From Blastomyces gilchristii SLH14081 (taxonomy: Eukaryota > Ascomycota > Eurotiomycetes > Onygenales > Ajellomycetaceae): DNA of 64,000 nucleotides. The stretch lies in contig NW_003101681.1 in NCBI RefSeq assembly GCF_000003855.2, forward strand, positions 3,107,028 through 3,171,027. The letters are read 5' to 3'. The notes under the pieces were generated by a model. It did no database searches and was not told where the DNA came from. It saw nothing but the letters and a program-made list of their open reading frames with translations. The stretch's first letter is position 1, and each line of letters opens with the position of its first letter. The position numbers and the translations under genes were made by a program. Below, one piece after another: positions 24,065-36,540 of this stretch.

Positions 24065-24570
24065 TAGACTGACTGCTGAAACCATGAATTTCAAATTTGA
24101 TTTCATTTGATCTGGTTCTATAGATTTCTTGATGTAAATCCCACTGAGACTAGTTATTAAAAAAACATGCAAAGTGACTATATATCAGATTTCAAAATGA
24201 AATCATAACTTGAAAAAAATGAGAAAGTGATCTCATTTGATTTCATTTAGTCTCATTCTTGATATAAAGTTACTATGTTTAGACATTTTATGGTTTTTTT
24301 TAGACTATTTTTAATTTTTTAAAAAGTAACACCTTTTGATAATGCTTAAATGAGATTTAAAGTTATTTAAAGCAATAAAAATAATTTAAATTGAGAAGTG
24401 AAAATCATGATCTCATTTGAAAAATGTGATAAGAGTAGACAGTAAGTCTCACTGAGACAGTATGAGACTACTATCTAATGTTAAAACTGTGTAATGAGAT
24501 CAGTTGAATTGGTAATGAAACTATTAAAAATTCTGGTTCTGGTCTCAGACACGGTCACACGGTCAGTCTA
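24065..24570. mobile_element. hAT-type MITE, copy 2 (506 bp)
   Basis: Same length as copies 1 and 3. Ends TAGACTGACTG and CGGTCAGTCTA. Perfect 8-bp TSD GCTGTGAT at 24057-24064 and 24571-24578. Compared with copy 1, many GG and CC pairs have become GA, AA, TC or TT, showing RIP-like change. Inserted in the G1 3' region next to a TCT microsatellite. Confidence 0.93.
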
Positions 24571-25599
24571 GCTGTGATGATAAAAGCTCTACCTTGCAGT
24601 GAGATGTTATTTCTTCTGCTAATTAGTTTATCAGTGACTGATTTTTTTTCTATCTCTTTCACTGCTGTTGTGACACTGCTTCTTCTCTTAATCAACACAG
24701 TGACATATGTCTCTATGTGATTATTTGAAGAGAATCTCAGAGAGAGATTGATTTCAGAGATAGCTGCCTTACAAAGTTTAATTCATAGTTTCTCTTCTAT
24801 GATATATCTGAGCCCTGCTCAGAGTGCTGCTGAGTTGAGTCTGCAGAATTCTGTAATTTCTTTATCTTCTCTCTGTAGAGAGGCTTCAGTGCAGTCTCTG
24901 ATCAGTATTATTACTTATCTACACTATGCTAAGCAGCTGAAGAAAGAGGGGATTTTATGCATTTACTTCTTCTCTCACTTCTGTGATTTCTATTATATCT
25001 ATAACAATCACTTCTATCTCTCTGTAAGTATTAACTACTCTACAAGAAGATGTTATGTCAGTGCTGATAAGAAGCTCAGATACTCAAGCAGTACAGAGTA
25101 AGAGTCTCAGAGCTTTATATATTAATGAATTCTGTCAAGACTGAGAAGATCTTTCTTACTTGTCTGTAAAAGAAGATGAAAGCATGAATCTCTGAGATGA
25201 AAAAACACCTCAGAATGACTAATCTCAAAAAGAAGTAATTGACTGATACTGCTGTTGAAAGCATCATGAAAATCAATCACTGATTAAAGATAATCTCACT
25301 TCAATTGAAGCAGATAACTGAGATACTTTGTAAATTAATAAGTTAATACTTCATACATTTCTCATACTCTTCTGCAGCATGCTCTTCTGCAGCACCGTAG
25401 TACTAACTTCACAGCAGACAAACATATCAGTGTTAAAGAGTTTAACAGTAAAGAATAAGTTTAATGAGAATGTGATTATTAATAAGTAGACTCTGAGATC
25501 TCTCTTTTTACTTTTTCTGCAGGCTGCAGCTCTATTAGAATAGCAGCAGTCTGTGAGTTAATAATATTAATCTTTATTAATTTTAAATATTTCTTTTTT

Positions 25600-26098
25600 T
25601 TCTTATTAATCACTTCAGGAATTTTACACTTTGTGTAGTCTCATTAAACTTATAAAAATTCTTTGAAAGAAAATAGAAGAAGAGTGTTACATAGTTCATA
25701 AGATACTGACTTATTACTGTGAGATTATCTCTAAAAAACTCTTTGAGAAAAATGAGAAGTCTTAAGCAGCATTTCTTGTTCAACATCTTTAATATATAAT
25801 GAGATAATCTCTACTAGCTATCTCATAGCTTGCAATCTCTTTCTCAGCATTTTTCAAATACTTAAGTAATTTTCATAAATTCTCTGATAATGAATAATTT
25901 TCTTAGTTAATAAGATATTAAAGCTTGCTGTAATATATTCACTTATTCAATATTTTCTTCATAAGATATTCAGTATCACTCTTAATCTTGATACTATTTG
26001 ATTAAGACAGCTTCACTCTCAAGTATTACTTATAGAGCTTCAAATAGAAAATGTAAAAAACAGAATGAATTGATTTCAATTCTGAGAATAATTTCAAC
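25600..26098 (-). pseudogene. G1 pol end, chromodomain part
   Basis: Continues G1 pol after the G2 insertion: bases 31920-31950 and 26098 downwards together match uninterrupted G3 at 47010-47060. The translation matches the G3 chromodomain (Y-S-K-L-Q-Y-L-I-K and Y-L-K-N-A-E-K-E). Chromodomains steer integration to marked chromatin. Stops present. Confidence 0.75.
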
Positions 26099-26103
26099 TT
26101 ATA

Positions 26104-26383
26104 TGTAAGAGGCCTATGCCGAATAGATCGGTATAATATTTATAGATCTTATATAACAAAGAGAAAAATGTTAGAGAGGGAAAGAAAGAGAAAGTGTGAG
26201 AATCAGTGATTGAAGTAGATATCTATACACATACACAGTGGCGTACGCGGTAGAACTTGGGAGCGGAAGAATAGGCATTTCATAGGTTTTCAGCCAAGAA
26301 TCAGCGGCTGAGAATCGGAGCGGTAGGAATCTGTGGAGTGTAATAGAATAGTCTATATGATTGATCGGGCGCAGCCCGCCACA
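26104..26383 (-). repeat. G2 3' LTR
   Basis: Begins TGTAAGAGGCCTATGCCG and ends GCAGCCCGCCACA on the plus strand. The half nearest 26383 keeps many GC-rich motifs (GGCGTACGCGG, GATCGGGCGCAG), in contrast to the decayed interior. Confidence 0.92.
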
Positions 26384-26404
26384 TTAGCCCCCCTCTCTTC
26401 CTTG
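26384..26404 (-). other. G2 polypurine tract
   Basis: On the minus strand, a run of G and A ending in GGGGGGCTAA abuts the 3' LTR. Such a tract primes plus-strand DNA synthesis in LTR elements. It is one of the few C-runs that survive in the window. Confidence 0.8.
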
Positions 26405-26499
26405 GTCATACATAGCTCTCATCAGTCAAGGGCCGCGGTCTCAGATAACACAGAACTCAGAGTCCAGATCAGACAATCATAGCTGACTCATTTCATAAG

Positions 26500-29400
26500 A
26501 TATTGTCAGTCACAGCTGCAGAATCTCTTATCAAGAATGTCTTCAATCTCTTATTCAAAGTTCATTATCTTCTTCTATGTTCTCTGACAGCTGTCAGTCA
26601 GAAGTTAGTTGAGAAGAGAATAAATTGATAGTAGTGCAGTGAAGTAAGCTTATATAAAAGACATTATAAATCTCTAATAATATATTAAGATAGTAGTTAT
26701 AACTGTCTAGAACTTCTATCACTTTATACTTTATATAATGATAATTCAGTGTGTCAGATAAGTGTGTGATCTGTATATTTCTAGAATTCAATTATATCAG
26801 ATCTTCTATCTTATATTACTCAGTGAGATCTCAGTGAACATTGATTCAATCTTCTTAATTCTGTTTAGTACTTATTATAAAGACTTCTACTCAATCACAG
26901 ATATCTCATAGTTTTATTACTATATTATCAGCAATATGAATCAGACTGTGAGAATTCAGTGTGAAATGTGTAATCTCTAGAAGATTCAGTACTTTTATAT
27001 AATATTCATATATAAGAAAGAATAAGCTTACATCTATTGAAATAGCATCTCAGTCATTGATAGTGACTTTAGTATATAGAAGAAGATTATATTAATTATC
27101 TTATAAGTAATTATAGAACTTATAAAGATAATTCTTTACAGTCTGAATTATCTATTCTGATGTATTATCAGTCTCAGAGTGATAGATAGTTGATAAACAG
27201 TATATAATCTTGAGAACTTGACAGATTCTTGTTCAGAGAGTGCTTATAAATTCACAGTCTTAATCTGATACTATAGATCTCAGTAATTTATATATCTGAT
27301 AGAATAAACTTCTTAGAAAAGCTTCAGTGACTTATTCAGTATTAATATTATCACAGAGATTCAATATTATACTCTTACTCAGTTAATTCACAATAATCAG
27401 AATATTTCTACAATTCTTACTCTCAGAGAAATCAATAGTGAAGTCAATTATCATCTCTCATCAGATTTTATTAGAGATATTAAGCAGTTTCAGCAGGTCT
27501 TTTGTACAGTTCTTTCATAAGATAATAGAGAAATAATAGTTACAGTTTTAGATGAAATGTCTGATACTGTTTAATATCTCAGATCAGTAGAACTCTTAAG
27601 ATATTATTTAATATAGTTGTTTATACTCTGAATAACTGATTATATAAGAGTCATATATCTCTTACATTATTCAGATGTATAAGAGTTTTAAGTAAGAGAC
27701 TCAGTGTTGTTTATAAAATTGTAGAGTATTATTATCATTAATTAAACATTCTGAGATATCAGTTCTTATACATAGTTCTGAGAGAAATCAGAGTGCTTCT
27801 TATTATACTGCTTCAGTGAGTGTTTAGAGAAATTTATCAGTTTGAGCTACTGTATGTCATAGTTTATCTAATATAGATTCAGAAGAAGTTGAGATATCAG
27901 TAACAGTTTCTAATCAGAGAAGTATATATAGTGTTATAAGCTGTTTCATCTTGATTAACTAGTATCTTCAGATTCAGAAGCTGATGCTCTCAGTTCATTC
28001 AGTGAGTATCTGTTACATTAGATGACATATCTTACTCTTGTTATGAGAGAACATCTGTTATCAAGTTTCAACTGTCAGAACAGTAGTGTGTTGTAAAATG
28101 AAAGCAGCTTAAGAACTCAGATTATTATATCTATTATTCAGTGAGTGTACAGATAGTTGTGAAGTACTTGAGATTCTTATAATCTGTGAGTATTTTAAAT
28201 TCATAGATACTTCAGAGTTCAGACTCTCATTCTTCTAGACAGTGTATAATTGTGAGAAGTTTCTTATTATAGATCTCATAGTTGCATTTGATAGAACTCA
28301 GTTTCTTAGACATAAAGATATATAATTATAAGACATCTTTATTATCATATTGTAATATAGCTTCTTCTGTGACATAGTCAGAGAAATCAGCTTTAATCAC
28401 TGTCTCATAATCAGAATTGAATATTATCAGCAGAGAGATATTAATGAATATCTTCTTTATCTGTATAAATGTAGCTTCAGTATTCACTGCTCATTGAAAT
28501 ACTGAGTATTTCTTAGTGAGTTCTGTAAGTGATCTCATAATATCTGAGAAGTTTCATATAAATTGCTGATAGAAGTTAGTGAATTCAATGAAGCTTTGTA
28601 TATCTTTCACAGTATATGAAGTCTCTTACTTAAGAATAGTAGAGACTTTCTCAGAATTCATTTGAATTCTCTTGCCAGCTTCTATGATAAAGCCTAGATA
28701 TTTTATACTCTTGACTTTAAAATCATACTTGTCAATATGTATTGATAGTTCTGTCTCTTGTAATTATTATAATATCTTCTGCATATGTTCTTGATATTCT
28801 TTTCTGAATCTGTTAGTGAAGATGAGAATGTCATCTAGATATGCAGATACAAACTTATTAAGAAAATCTCAGAGTGCTTAGTTAATATACTTCTGAAATA
28901 TACTGAGAGTATTAGTCAGTTTAAAGAATGTGACTACTTATTCAAAGAGACTGTAATATATTTGAAATACTGTAAGTTATTCATCTTCTTCAGTGATATG
29001 AATCTTATAAAACACAATAATGATATCTAGCTTTGTAAATTATTAAGCTTATCTGATATATGCTAGGGTTTCATTGATAAGAGATAAGAGATAACAATTC
29101 TTCTTTGTCAATCTGTTCAGATCTTAATAGTTCATACAGAATCAGAGTTCTTCATCTGACTTCTTTACAAAGAGAATAGAAGCTGCAGCAGAAGAGTTAC
29201 TATCATGTATAAATTTCTTATTCAACAGATCATTGAGTGTCTTCTGAAGAAGAAGAAGTTCATCTCAAGACATATTATAAAGAGAGTCTCATGATAATTC
29301 AGAGTTCTTATCATTCTTCTTTTCTAACTTAATACTGTGATTCACTCCTGAGTCTCATAAAGAAGATATATTCATAATATTGTATTGTTGAAAGACATCT

Positions 29401-29980
29401 AGGTATTCATGATTTTATTGAGAGAGTTTTATGCAAGAATCTGTTATTGTAGTATGAGATAACTTTTCTAGAGCTTTCTTAATATCAGTCAGACTGATGA
29501 AATAGATTGATATATAATTCTACTGTTAATGACTTTGTCAGTGACTCTGTCAGTGATTTTGATGATGACTTCTTTTTCAGAGTATTTTATAAGTGTTGAC
29601 ACAGATCTGTGTAAGATTCATAGTCTTATGAATATTATCTTTGTGAATTCTATCATTGTTAGGGAATATTAAGCTCCTGTTTTAAGCATTCAGCAAGATG
29701 CCTTATTCAGATAGTCAGACAAGTTCTAGCATGAGATCATAGTCAAGATTATTAACTTCATATACATAGGCATCTTCACATTGATGTCCTCTGACATCTA
29801 TGTTTACTTTCATCATATAATGAGTGTGAATGTCTTTTAAATCATCAAATTCTGTGAGAAGTCAGAGTCTTTATAAGAGGATACACTGAAGATTATAATA
29901 GCTTATAATTGAAGATTTAATCATTGTATAATAACATAGACTGCTGTCTATTATGGCTTTCATATTATACATGTTATCTA
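26500..29980 (-). pseudogene. G2 pol: protease, RT, RNase H, integrase
   Basis: Protease remains near 29950 (A-I-I-D-S-S-L where I-D-S-G is expected). RT runs about 29290-28500: F-V-K-K-S-D-E-E-L-R-F-C-M-N-Y and an intact active site Y-L-D-D-I-L-I-F at about 28822-28845. RNase H starts M-S-K-K-L-S-S near 28310 and contains K-C-N-Y-E-I-Y-N-K-K-L-L. Integrase core near 27450-26950 shows I-I-D-F-T-I-D-F-S-E-S. The open piece 26594-26791 (K-Y-K-V-I-E-V-L-D-S-Y-N-Y) fits the SH3-like C-terminal segment of gypsy integrase. Many stops, so it is inactive. Confidence 0.85.
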
Positions 29981-29989
29981 TCACAGTAG

Positions 29990-31600
29990 ATACAAGAATC
30001 ACATTCATTGTTATTTTCTCTTTAAATTGTCATTGTCTGATCTCTTCAAGCTTCTGCTTATAAATTTGAACAGAAGTTAATCTTTTCCCTGTTTCATCAG
30101 AGTGTTCTCATAGTTATCTTCTGAATTCTTCTCTAATATAATGTGATTGATGTGAACAGGCACTGATTCATTCTTTGAGTGAGAGAGCATGTAGGCTGAT
30201 TGACAGTTGAAAGCAATATATCTCAATTGATTACAGTTAATACATACTTCTTGTTGATATTGATCAGTGACTTCTTTCAAAGTGATCTCAGGAACTCAGA
30301 AGCCTGTTCAGATGGCAGAGACTCTTGCTTATGCATAGATATTTAAGTCTATTCAGTTCATAGCATCTGCATCATTGTTGTTGTTCCTCAGTGCAGGTAT
30401 ATAAGTGTAACATTTTCTGTCTCTGTTCTGTATACTCTTGAGCTGGGTAAGACAGTCATTCAATGTTCAGAGCTTTGTGCAGAAGCCTTCATAAGTCAGG
30501 TCTTCATTTACACTTATGAAAGCCTGTAAGAGTTTAAAAGTTAATGTCTTCTTGAGCATACTAATCTTTATTTGATTCTCTCACGATTGATCATCTGCTT
30601 CTAAGATCTTGATATTGATATCAGAGATGAATGTTGTAAGAGAAGTGTTTCTCTGTCAGATGCTCTGTAATCAATCTAACACTTTCTGTTGCATGACAGT
30701 GTCTTGAAACAGAATATTAAGATATTTAATGATATTGTCAGATGTTCACAATACTGGTTAACATGCTTTCATTCATGAATGAAACTTCTGTTTCACATGA
30801 TTCTTCAATTATTCATTTCTATATCAATCTTGATTGATTAGTGAACTGATAACATCTTCATTCACACTCAGTTTTACAAGCATTTTCATTCTTCATGTTG
30901 AGTAGAGAGTGAGATCAAAAGTATTGAAATATATAGAAGCATCTAAGCATTATTATTATTATTATTATTTTTCATTTATAGATGTATGCAGTCAGAGACT
31001 ATCACATCTACCTGAGAACCTTTAGATCTCAGAGTTTTTCCTATATCTATAGAGTTAACTATTATGCATTTATCAATTTCAGATATGGAAAATCAGAAAA
31101 TTCCAGCTCAGAATATAAAAACTGTTTACAATGCATCTAAGCATTCTTTCAGTGCTTTTATATTCAATTCTATAGATATTGAAATTGCATGAGTTCCTTG
31201 TTGAGTTAATTGTTGAATTTCCACATATTGAAGTTGTTGAGTTACATGCATATCAGCTATCTATTACTGTTGTAATTTCAACATTGCTCAGAGTCACTGT
31301 AATATCACTTCTATGTTCATGTTTGAGAGTTCTTTCATATCATTGTTAGACATAGTTATATCATTTATCAGATGTGTGATATCTGTGAAATCTGAAGAAG
31401 TGTAATTGTACAAATATCTTATATGTTTGAGATGTCAGAACTCTCAGGTCTTTCACTGCCATTCTTCTGTAAGATTTTATTACAGGGTCAGAGTGACTGG
31501 TGAGCAAGCTTCTATCTGAGAACTCAGTGTCTGCTTAGCTGTTTGATCATTTTTCTATTTCTTATGTGTTGTTACATGTTTGAATATCTTCTTGATGAAT
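29990..31600 (-). pseudogene. G2 gag, degenerate, with zinc knuckle
   Basis: Gag of G2, minus strand, split by L6 at 30952-31132. The open part 30077-30280 has C-I-N-C-N-Q-L-R-Y-I-A-F-N-C, a near-complete C-x2-C-x4-H-x4-C knuckle in which the His position is Tyr or lost. Upstream there are glutamine-rich segments near 31150-31300. The start is not resolved. Confidence 0.78.
30952..31132 (-). mobile_element. LINE stub L6 (181 bp)
   Basis: Extreme 3' end of the LINE only: ATT tail, hairpin and about 140 bases of 3' UTR. Perfect 13-bp TSD GCATCTAAGCATT at 30939-30951 and 31133-31145. The related element at 62880-62915 lacks it, giving an empty site. It keeps CC and GG pairs lost in other copies. 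Confidence 0.93.
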
Positions 31601-31638
31601 AATTGTTCCTAATGAGAAGATGATGAACATTTTTCTAC

Positions 31639-31919
31639 AGTAAGAGGCCTACGCTGAATAGATCAGTATAATATTTATAGGTCTTATATAACAAAGAGAA
31701 AAACATTAGAGAAGGAAAGAAAGAGACAGTGTGGGAATTGGCAATCAGAGTGGATATTTATACACTTACATGGTGGTGTACGCGGTGGAACTTCGGGGCG
31801 GAAGAATAGGAATTATGTAGGTTTTCAGCCGAGGATCGGCGGCTGAGAATCGGAGCGGTAGGAATCTGTGGAGTGTAACGGAATAGTCTATATGATTGAT
31901 CGGGCGCAGCCCCGCCATA
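31639..31919 (-). repeat. G2 5' LTR
   Basis: 281-bp partner of 26104-26383, with the inner TG replaced by AG. Ends CCGCCATA. GC-rich motifs are kept on its right (outer) side. Confidence 0.92.
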
Positions 31920-31924
31920 TTATA

Positions 31925-34900
31925 TATCTATTTACTCATCACTCTTATTACTGAGAAAGATTATAGTCATTACTCACTGAGCTTCTTACACAGTCTTGTT
32001 ATCTTGATATTCTTTGCTGAAAGTAGCACTTGATCATCTATCAAGTACTTCATTAAAACATGTTTTCAATTATAGTATTCTGTCTACTACTTCTGAGCAT
32101 AGTGAATGCTTTTCACTGTCTTCTTATGAATTTTATTCAAAAGTTCCAATATCACTTTTACTTCTGATACTGAGAGATACTCTGTTCTCTGTATCTATTT
32201 AAAGTTCTGACTGTCTATTCTCTTCTTTGAAATGTTATCTGTGATATCACTGAGTAATAAAGAATTACATTTATAATAAGTATAGAAAGAAGATATCTTT
32301 ACAATTGTATTCTTTACATTATTACATATAAATTCATCAGTTAGAAGATATTTAGATCAATTATTCTAATAATATGAATAGAATGCTTAAAGATGATGTT
32401 CTAATATCTGATTCTGATGTTCAGTCTGATCATCTGTCTGCAGATGAAATGTGATGCTGAGAAGATATCTTATTATAAAATGATAGTACAACACTGATCA
32501 GTATTTGCTGATGAAGAGAAATTCTTGATCTGTTATTAATGATTTCAGAAAACTATGATTATAAATAATGATATTAAAAAATAGATCAGTCAATTCAGAG
32601 GCTTTAATCTTTTTATGAATAGAGATATATTTTATTATCTTTATAAAGTAGTTGATAATAATTAAAATTGAATCATATTCTTTAACTCTTGTTAAATTTA
32701 ACAGATCAAGTATGAAATTCATTGATTAATTCTGTCATGAGCTCTTTAAAATAGACAGTGATATTAACTCACTATATTATCTATATCACAGAATCTTTAT
32801 TCTTTAACAGATATTGTAAGTCTCAATATACTCTTTGATATCTGCTCAGAGCTTGTCTTATATATATTTATATTTTAGAAGCTTGTCAGTCTTCTCTAAT
32901 CTGAAGTACTCATTATGAAAATCATTATAATAATTTCTTAATAATTTGTGATATACTGCTCTGCTACAAGGGACAAAGACTGACTCATTTAATAGTAGAA
33001 GTTTATATTCTTCTAGTTATCAGTGACTTGAGTTTCTCACAGTATTACTCTGCTGAGAATCTGTCTCTTTTAAGTTTAAATCAGATTCTTTCTTCTTCAA
33101 CTTCTAAATTCAAGTCACAGTAGAGATATTCTCTCACTGTGACTTATTAATAAATTCTGAAAGTAGTTAAATTGAAAGATTGTAAACTGATTCATTTTTT
33201 ATCAATTCAATAATAGTAAGATATAATATAAGAAGCTTATAATCTTCAGTGTCAGTTCTCTGTAATAACTCAGATTTTCTTTCACCTTTTATACTGAGTT
33301 GCACAGCTGTCTTATCAGTGCTGTTTCTGAGCTTCAGAGAATCTTAACTCTCTGCAATCAGCTTCTTCTACAGTGATAATAGAGATTTGTTTATAGAATT
33401 CTTCTTCTCATCAATGATATTATAATCAGACTGTTTAAACAGTGTATCAGTGAGATTAAGCTGATCTGAACAGGATTAAATATAGAAATTATACTCTGAA
33501 AGCAGCTTCACTCATCTGACTTGATATTCTGTGAAGCTCTTTATTATTAAGAAGTAATGTAGATTTATATAATCAGTGAGAACTTGCACTGAGTACTTAC
33601 TACTCTAGAGATAATATTATCAAATCTTAAAAGATTTAATAATTACTAATATCTCTTGATTATGAGTATTATATCTTCTCTGTATAAGTGATAACTTCAT
33701 AAAGAAGAAGATCACTGATCTCTATTCAAAGTGTCTTATAAACTCTGTGAAAAAACCTTCTCTTACAGACATTTCATTGTTTATATCTCTGAGAATTATT
33801 ATTCTCTGATTCTTTCAACATTGAAAGATCTTCAGTGTCAACTGTGAAAAGATTTCATAGATCTCATTTCTCAATATATCAGTCTCACACTGACTGAGTA
33901 GATCAGGATTAAAGTGATTCAGTATTGTAATATCTGTAAAAGCTTATTTTAATTCTGCAAATATCTGTATAATATCTTGAGTAAGAATAAATGATTCTAT
34001 TTTTCTATCTTTAACACTTCTCTTTAACAGATCTGTAAGAGAAGTAGTAATCTGTGAATATGTATAGATGAATTATCTATAGAAATTTATAAATTCTAGA
34101 AACATCTGTATCTTGTGATATATCTGTAGTGTCAGCCAGTTCTTAATAACAGAGACCTGGCTTCTGTTCATTGAAATGTTATTAATATCAATAATATAAT
34201 TTAAGAAATCAATCTTCTGTGTGTAGAATGAGTATTTTTCAGTGTTTATATAGAGTTAATACTGTCTCAAGTAACTTAATGCTTCTTGAATACAAGTATC
34301 ATGTTCTTCTTCTGTTTTTGAGAAGATTAGAATGTTATCTAAGTATACTATGCAGAAGATGTTGACAAGACCTCACAGTGTCTCATTTATATAAGTCTCA
34401 AAGATAACTGAAGTGTTACAAAAATCAAAAGATAAAACAAGATATTTAAAATTGCTGTACTTGATATGAAAAACTGTTTCTCAAACATTATCTTTATTAA
34501 CTCTGATTCTATGATAGATATTTTGTATATCAATATTTGAGAACATCTTTGCTTCAGATAATTGATTGATTTTCTCATTAATTAACAGTAATGAATAGTG
34601 ATTCTTAATCATCATCTTATTGAGATCTCTGTAGTCTATGCATAGATATATTCTGTCATTCTTCTTGAGTACAAATAGTATGAATGTTTCTGCTGAACTC
34701 TTTGATAAGTGTATTCAGTCTTTCAATTGCACTTTCTTAATATATTTATACAGAACATTCAATTTCTTTGCTGATAAGTTGTAAAGAAATCTGTACAGCA
34801 CTGTTATATCATTTTTAAGTTAAATCTTATATTACATCTTAATGTCAGAAAACTTCACTGCTTCTCTTTCTAAAAAGACATTCATACAATCTGTAAAGAG

Positions 34901-35480
34901 ATATTATGTTTATCTGTCTTCAATGATAAATACTGCTACTAATCTTGCAGTGAGAGTGATGACTTCTGCATCTATTTTCAAGCGTCAGTTATCTGCTATA
35001 TAGTATATTAAGTCTATCCTTTTCTCAAGATTCTTCTAATGAGACTCTTCAGATTTCTCTATCACTGTCTCTTTATTAGTGAGACAGTATCATCACACCT
35101 GAGTAACTCAGTCAATGAGAGAATTATTTTCTCTCAATTATAAAAGATCTAGAATGACATTCTCATCTATAATATTAACAGTGTGAAGAAGCAGACTGCT
35201 TTTCTTAAAGATTTCTTCTGAGTCTGTGATCACACACTTCACTTAAATTATGTTAAAACATTGATATTTCATTTTATTAATAAATTTTATATGATCTAAC
35301 AGATCTATCTTCTTTTAATTCTTTATCAAAGAAAAGAAATAGAATATAAAGATAATGTTCATCTCAGAGTTGAGTAGATATCTCACTAATATCTTCTCAT
35401 TTGAGATATTCATTGTGATTGTAATATGAACTCAGAGATATATGAGAATTATCAATTCTTTATGTCTTTCTCTTCTTTAT
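31925..35480 (-). pseudogene. G1 pol: protease, RT, RNase H, integrase
   Basis: RT spans about 34750-34000, with I-N-E-K-I-N-Q near 34570 and an active site reading Y-L-D-N-I-L-I-F near 34335 (second Asp now Asn). The open piece 34387-34578 is part of it. RNase H ends near 33500 (V-L-T-D-Y-I-N-L-H-Y-F-L). The integrase core is clear at 32498-32722: I-I-I-N-Y-F-I-K and L-I-T-D-Q-E-F-L-F-I-S-K-Y. Zinc-binding residues upstream are degraded. The gene then runs into the G2 insertion. The protease is only weakly visible near 35170. Confidence 0.82.
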
Positions 35481-36540
35481 CTTCTATAAATACATTTGTC
35501 AGAAGAGAAGTTAACTTTAAGAAGATATCTTCTCAGTTTCTTCTTTTCATTAACTTCTTATAACTACTAGTATAGTAATTATCAGCTTCACAGTTAAAGC
35601 AGAGATCTTTATAAATTCTTTTTTAACATTTCTTTACAGTGAGTGAAGAATTGAAATACTTGAAATTCTTCTTTATATTCTCTACACTGAAGTCATCACA
35701 GCATCATTTAAATTGTGTTATTAATTATTTAGAAGAGATTTTATTAGTCTTCTTCTCAGAGTATTAGTTATTCAAATAGATCTGAGAAGTCAAGTTAACA
35801 AGCTCAGTTTAATTGATTAATAAACTCTGATACTGTTATATCATTGTTTATATCTTATAAGTCAGCTTTATAAGATAAAGCTGTGTTTTTAATTGATTCA
35901 AATCATCAGTTAATTTCTCTCAATATTTTTCAAATCTGGTATTAAAATTGAAAGAATTCTTCTTATCTTATTAATATAATCAGTTGAATCACTGTGCTAC
36001 TGTAAAGCTGTGATTACAGTGATCTTTAGTCTGATTCAGTAGAAAGTCTTTAAATTTTTTTCAAGTTATAACAATATTGATACACTCAAGCTCTCTCTTC
36101 TTGATAACTCAAGTAGTCACAGAGATGTCTTCAAGAAGATTGACAGTGTATATTACTTATATATCATAAGTATTAAACTGACTCAGGTTAAGGTGGAATT
36201 TTTATTTAAGAATACAGATGAAGTTGTGAAATTCAGATAATATATCTCTCTTATAATTTGAAGAATTTTCAATCTTAATCTCTCTATCTTCATAATAGAT
36301 GTAGGTGTGTAGAGACTGTGATAATAGCAGAGCAGTTGAAGAACTCATGTCAAAATATGCAGTGAGTTCAAGAATCTCGGATTCCTGCTGAGATAGAGAT
36401 ATATATACTCTAGAAAATGATATGAAGTTTCTCTCAGAGAGTGAGATCAGATCAGTCTCAGCACAGATGTATAAGATTATATTAGTCTGTTAATAGAGTT
36501 TAACTGATTCAAACTTGTAATCAGATTGAGCAATTTGAAT
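35480..36540 (-). pseudogene. G1 gag, degenerate
   Basis: Minus-strand gag next to the 5' LTR, aligning with G3 gag (41640-42750). Segments I-K-I-E-N-S-S-N-Y-K-R and V-I-Y-T-V-N-L-L-E-D-I-S match. A knuckle beginning C-F-N-C-E-A-D-N-Y-Y lies near 35600-35580; its His and last Cys are replaced by Tyr. Broken by stops. Confidence 0.78.

Larger units (their letters stand above)
23056..25600 (-). pseudogene. G1 extra 3' region with charged ORF
   Basis: Sequence between the chromodomain and the 3' LTR, about 1.6 kb after taking out SINE 2 and MITE 2. On the minus strand, 25000-24580 reads as a coding-like stretch (L-Q-N-S-A-D-S-T-Q-Q-H-S-E-Q-G, then R-R-S-S-V-T-T-A-V-K-E-I-E-K-K) that crosses the MITE site and ends in a Glu run from a TCT repeat at 24021-24044. 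I do not recognise it. The plus-strand ORF at 24748-25101 is probably its shadow. G6 also has an extra region here. Confidence 0.4.
26104..31919 (-). mobile_element. Gypsy element G2, complete with both LTRs
   Basis: 5816-bp Ty3/gypsy element, minus strand, TSD TTATA at 26099-26103 and 31920-31924, inserted in G1 pol. LTRs are 280 and 281 bp. A C-rich tract at 26388-26401 (GGGGGG-containing polypurine on the minus strand) just inside the left LTR marks that LTR as the 3' one. Inside, right to left: gag with CCHC knuckle, protease, RT, RNase H, integrase and a degenerate C-terminal domain. L6, a 181-bp LINE stub, lies in gag. G5 and the fragment at 61349-63714 are the same family. Confidence 0.93.

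Noticed and set aside
23810..24172. Minus-strand ORF of 120 codons.
   Set aside because: It runs across the SINE tail, a TCT microsatellite and the start of the MITE; it is a chance fusion.
24748..25101. Plus-strand ORF of 117 codons, one of the longest in the window.
   Set aside because: No known domain; the minus strand of the same interval looks more coding-like and continues the G1 3' region.
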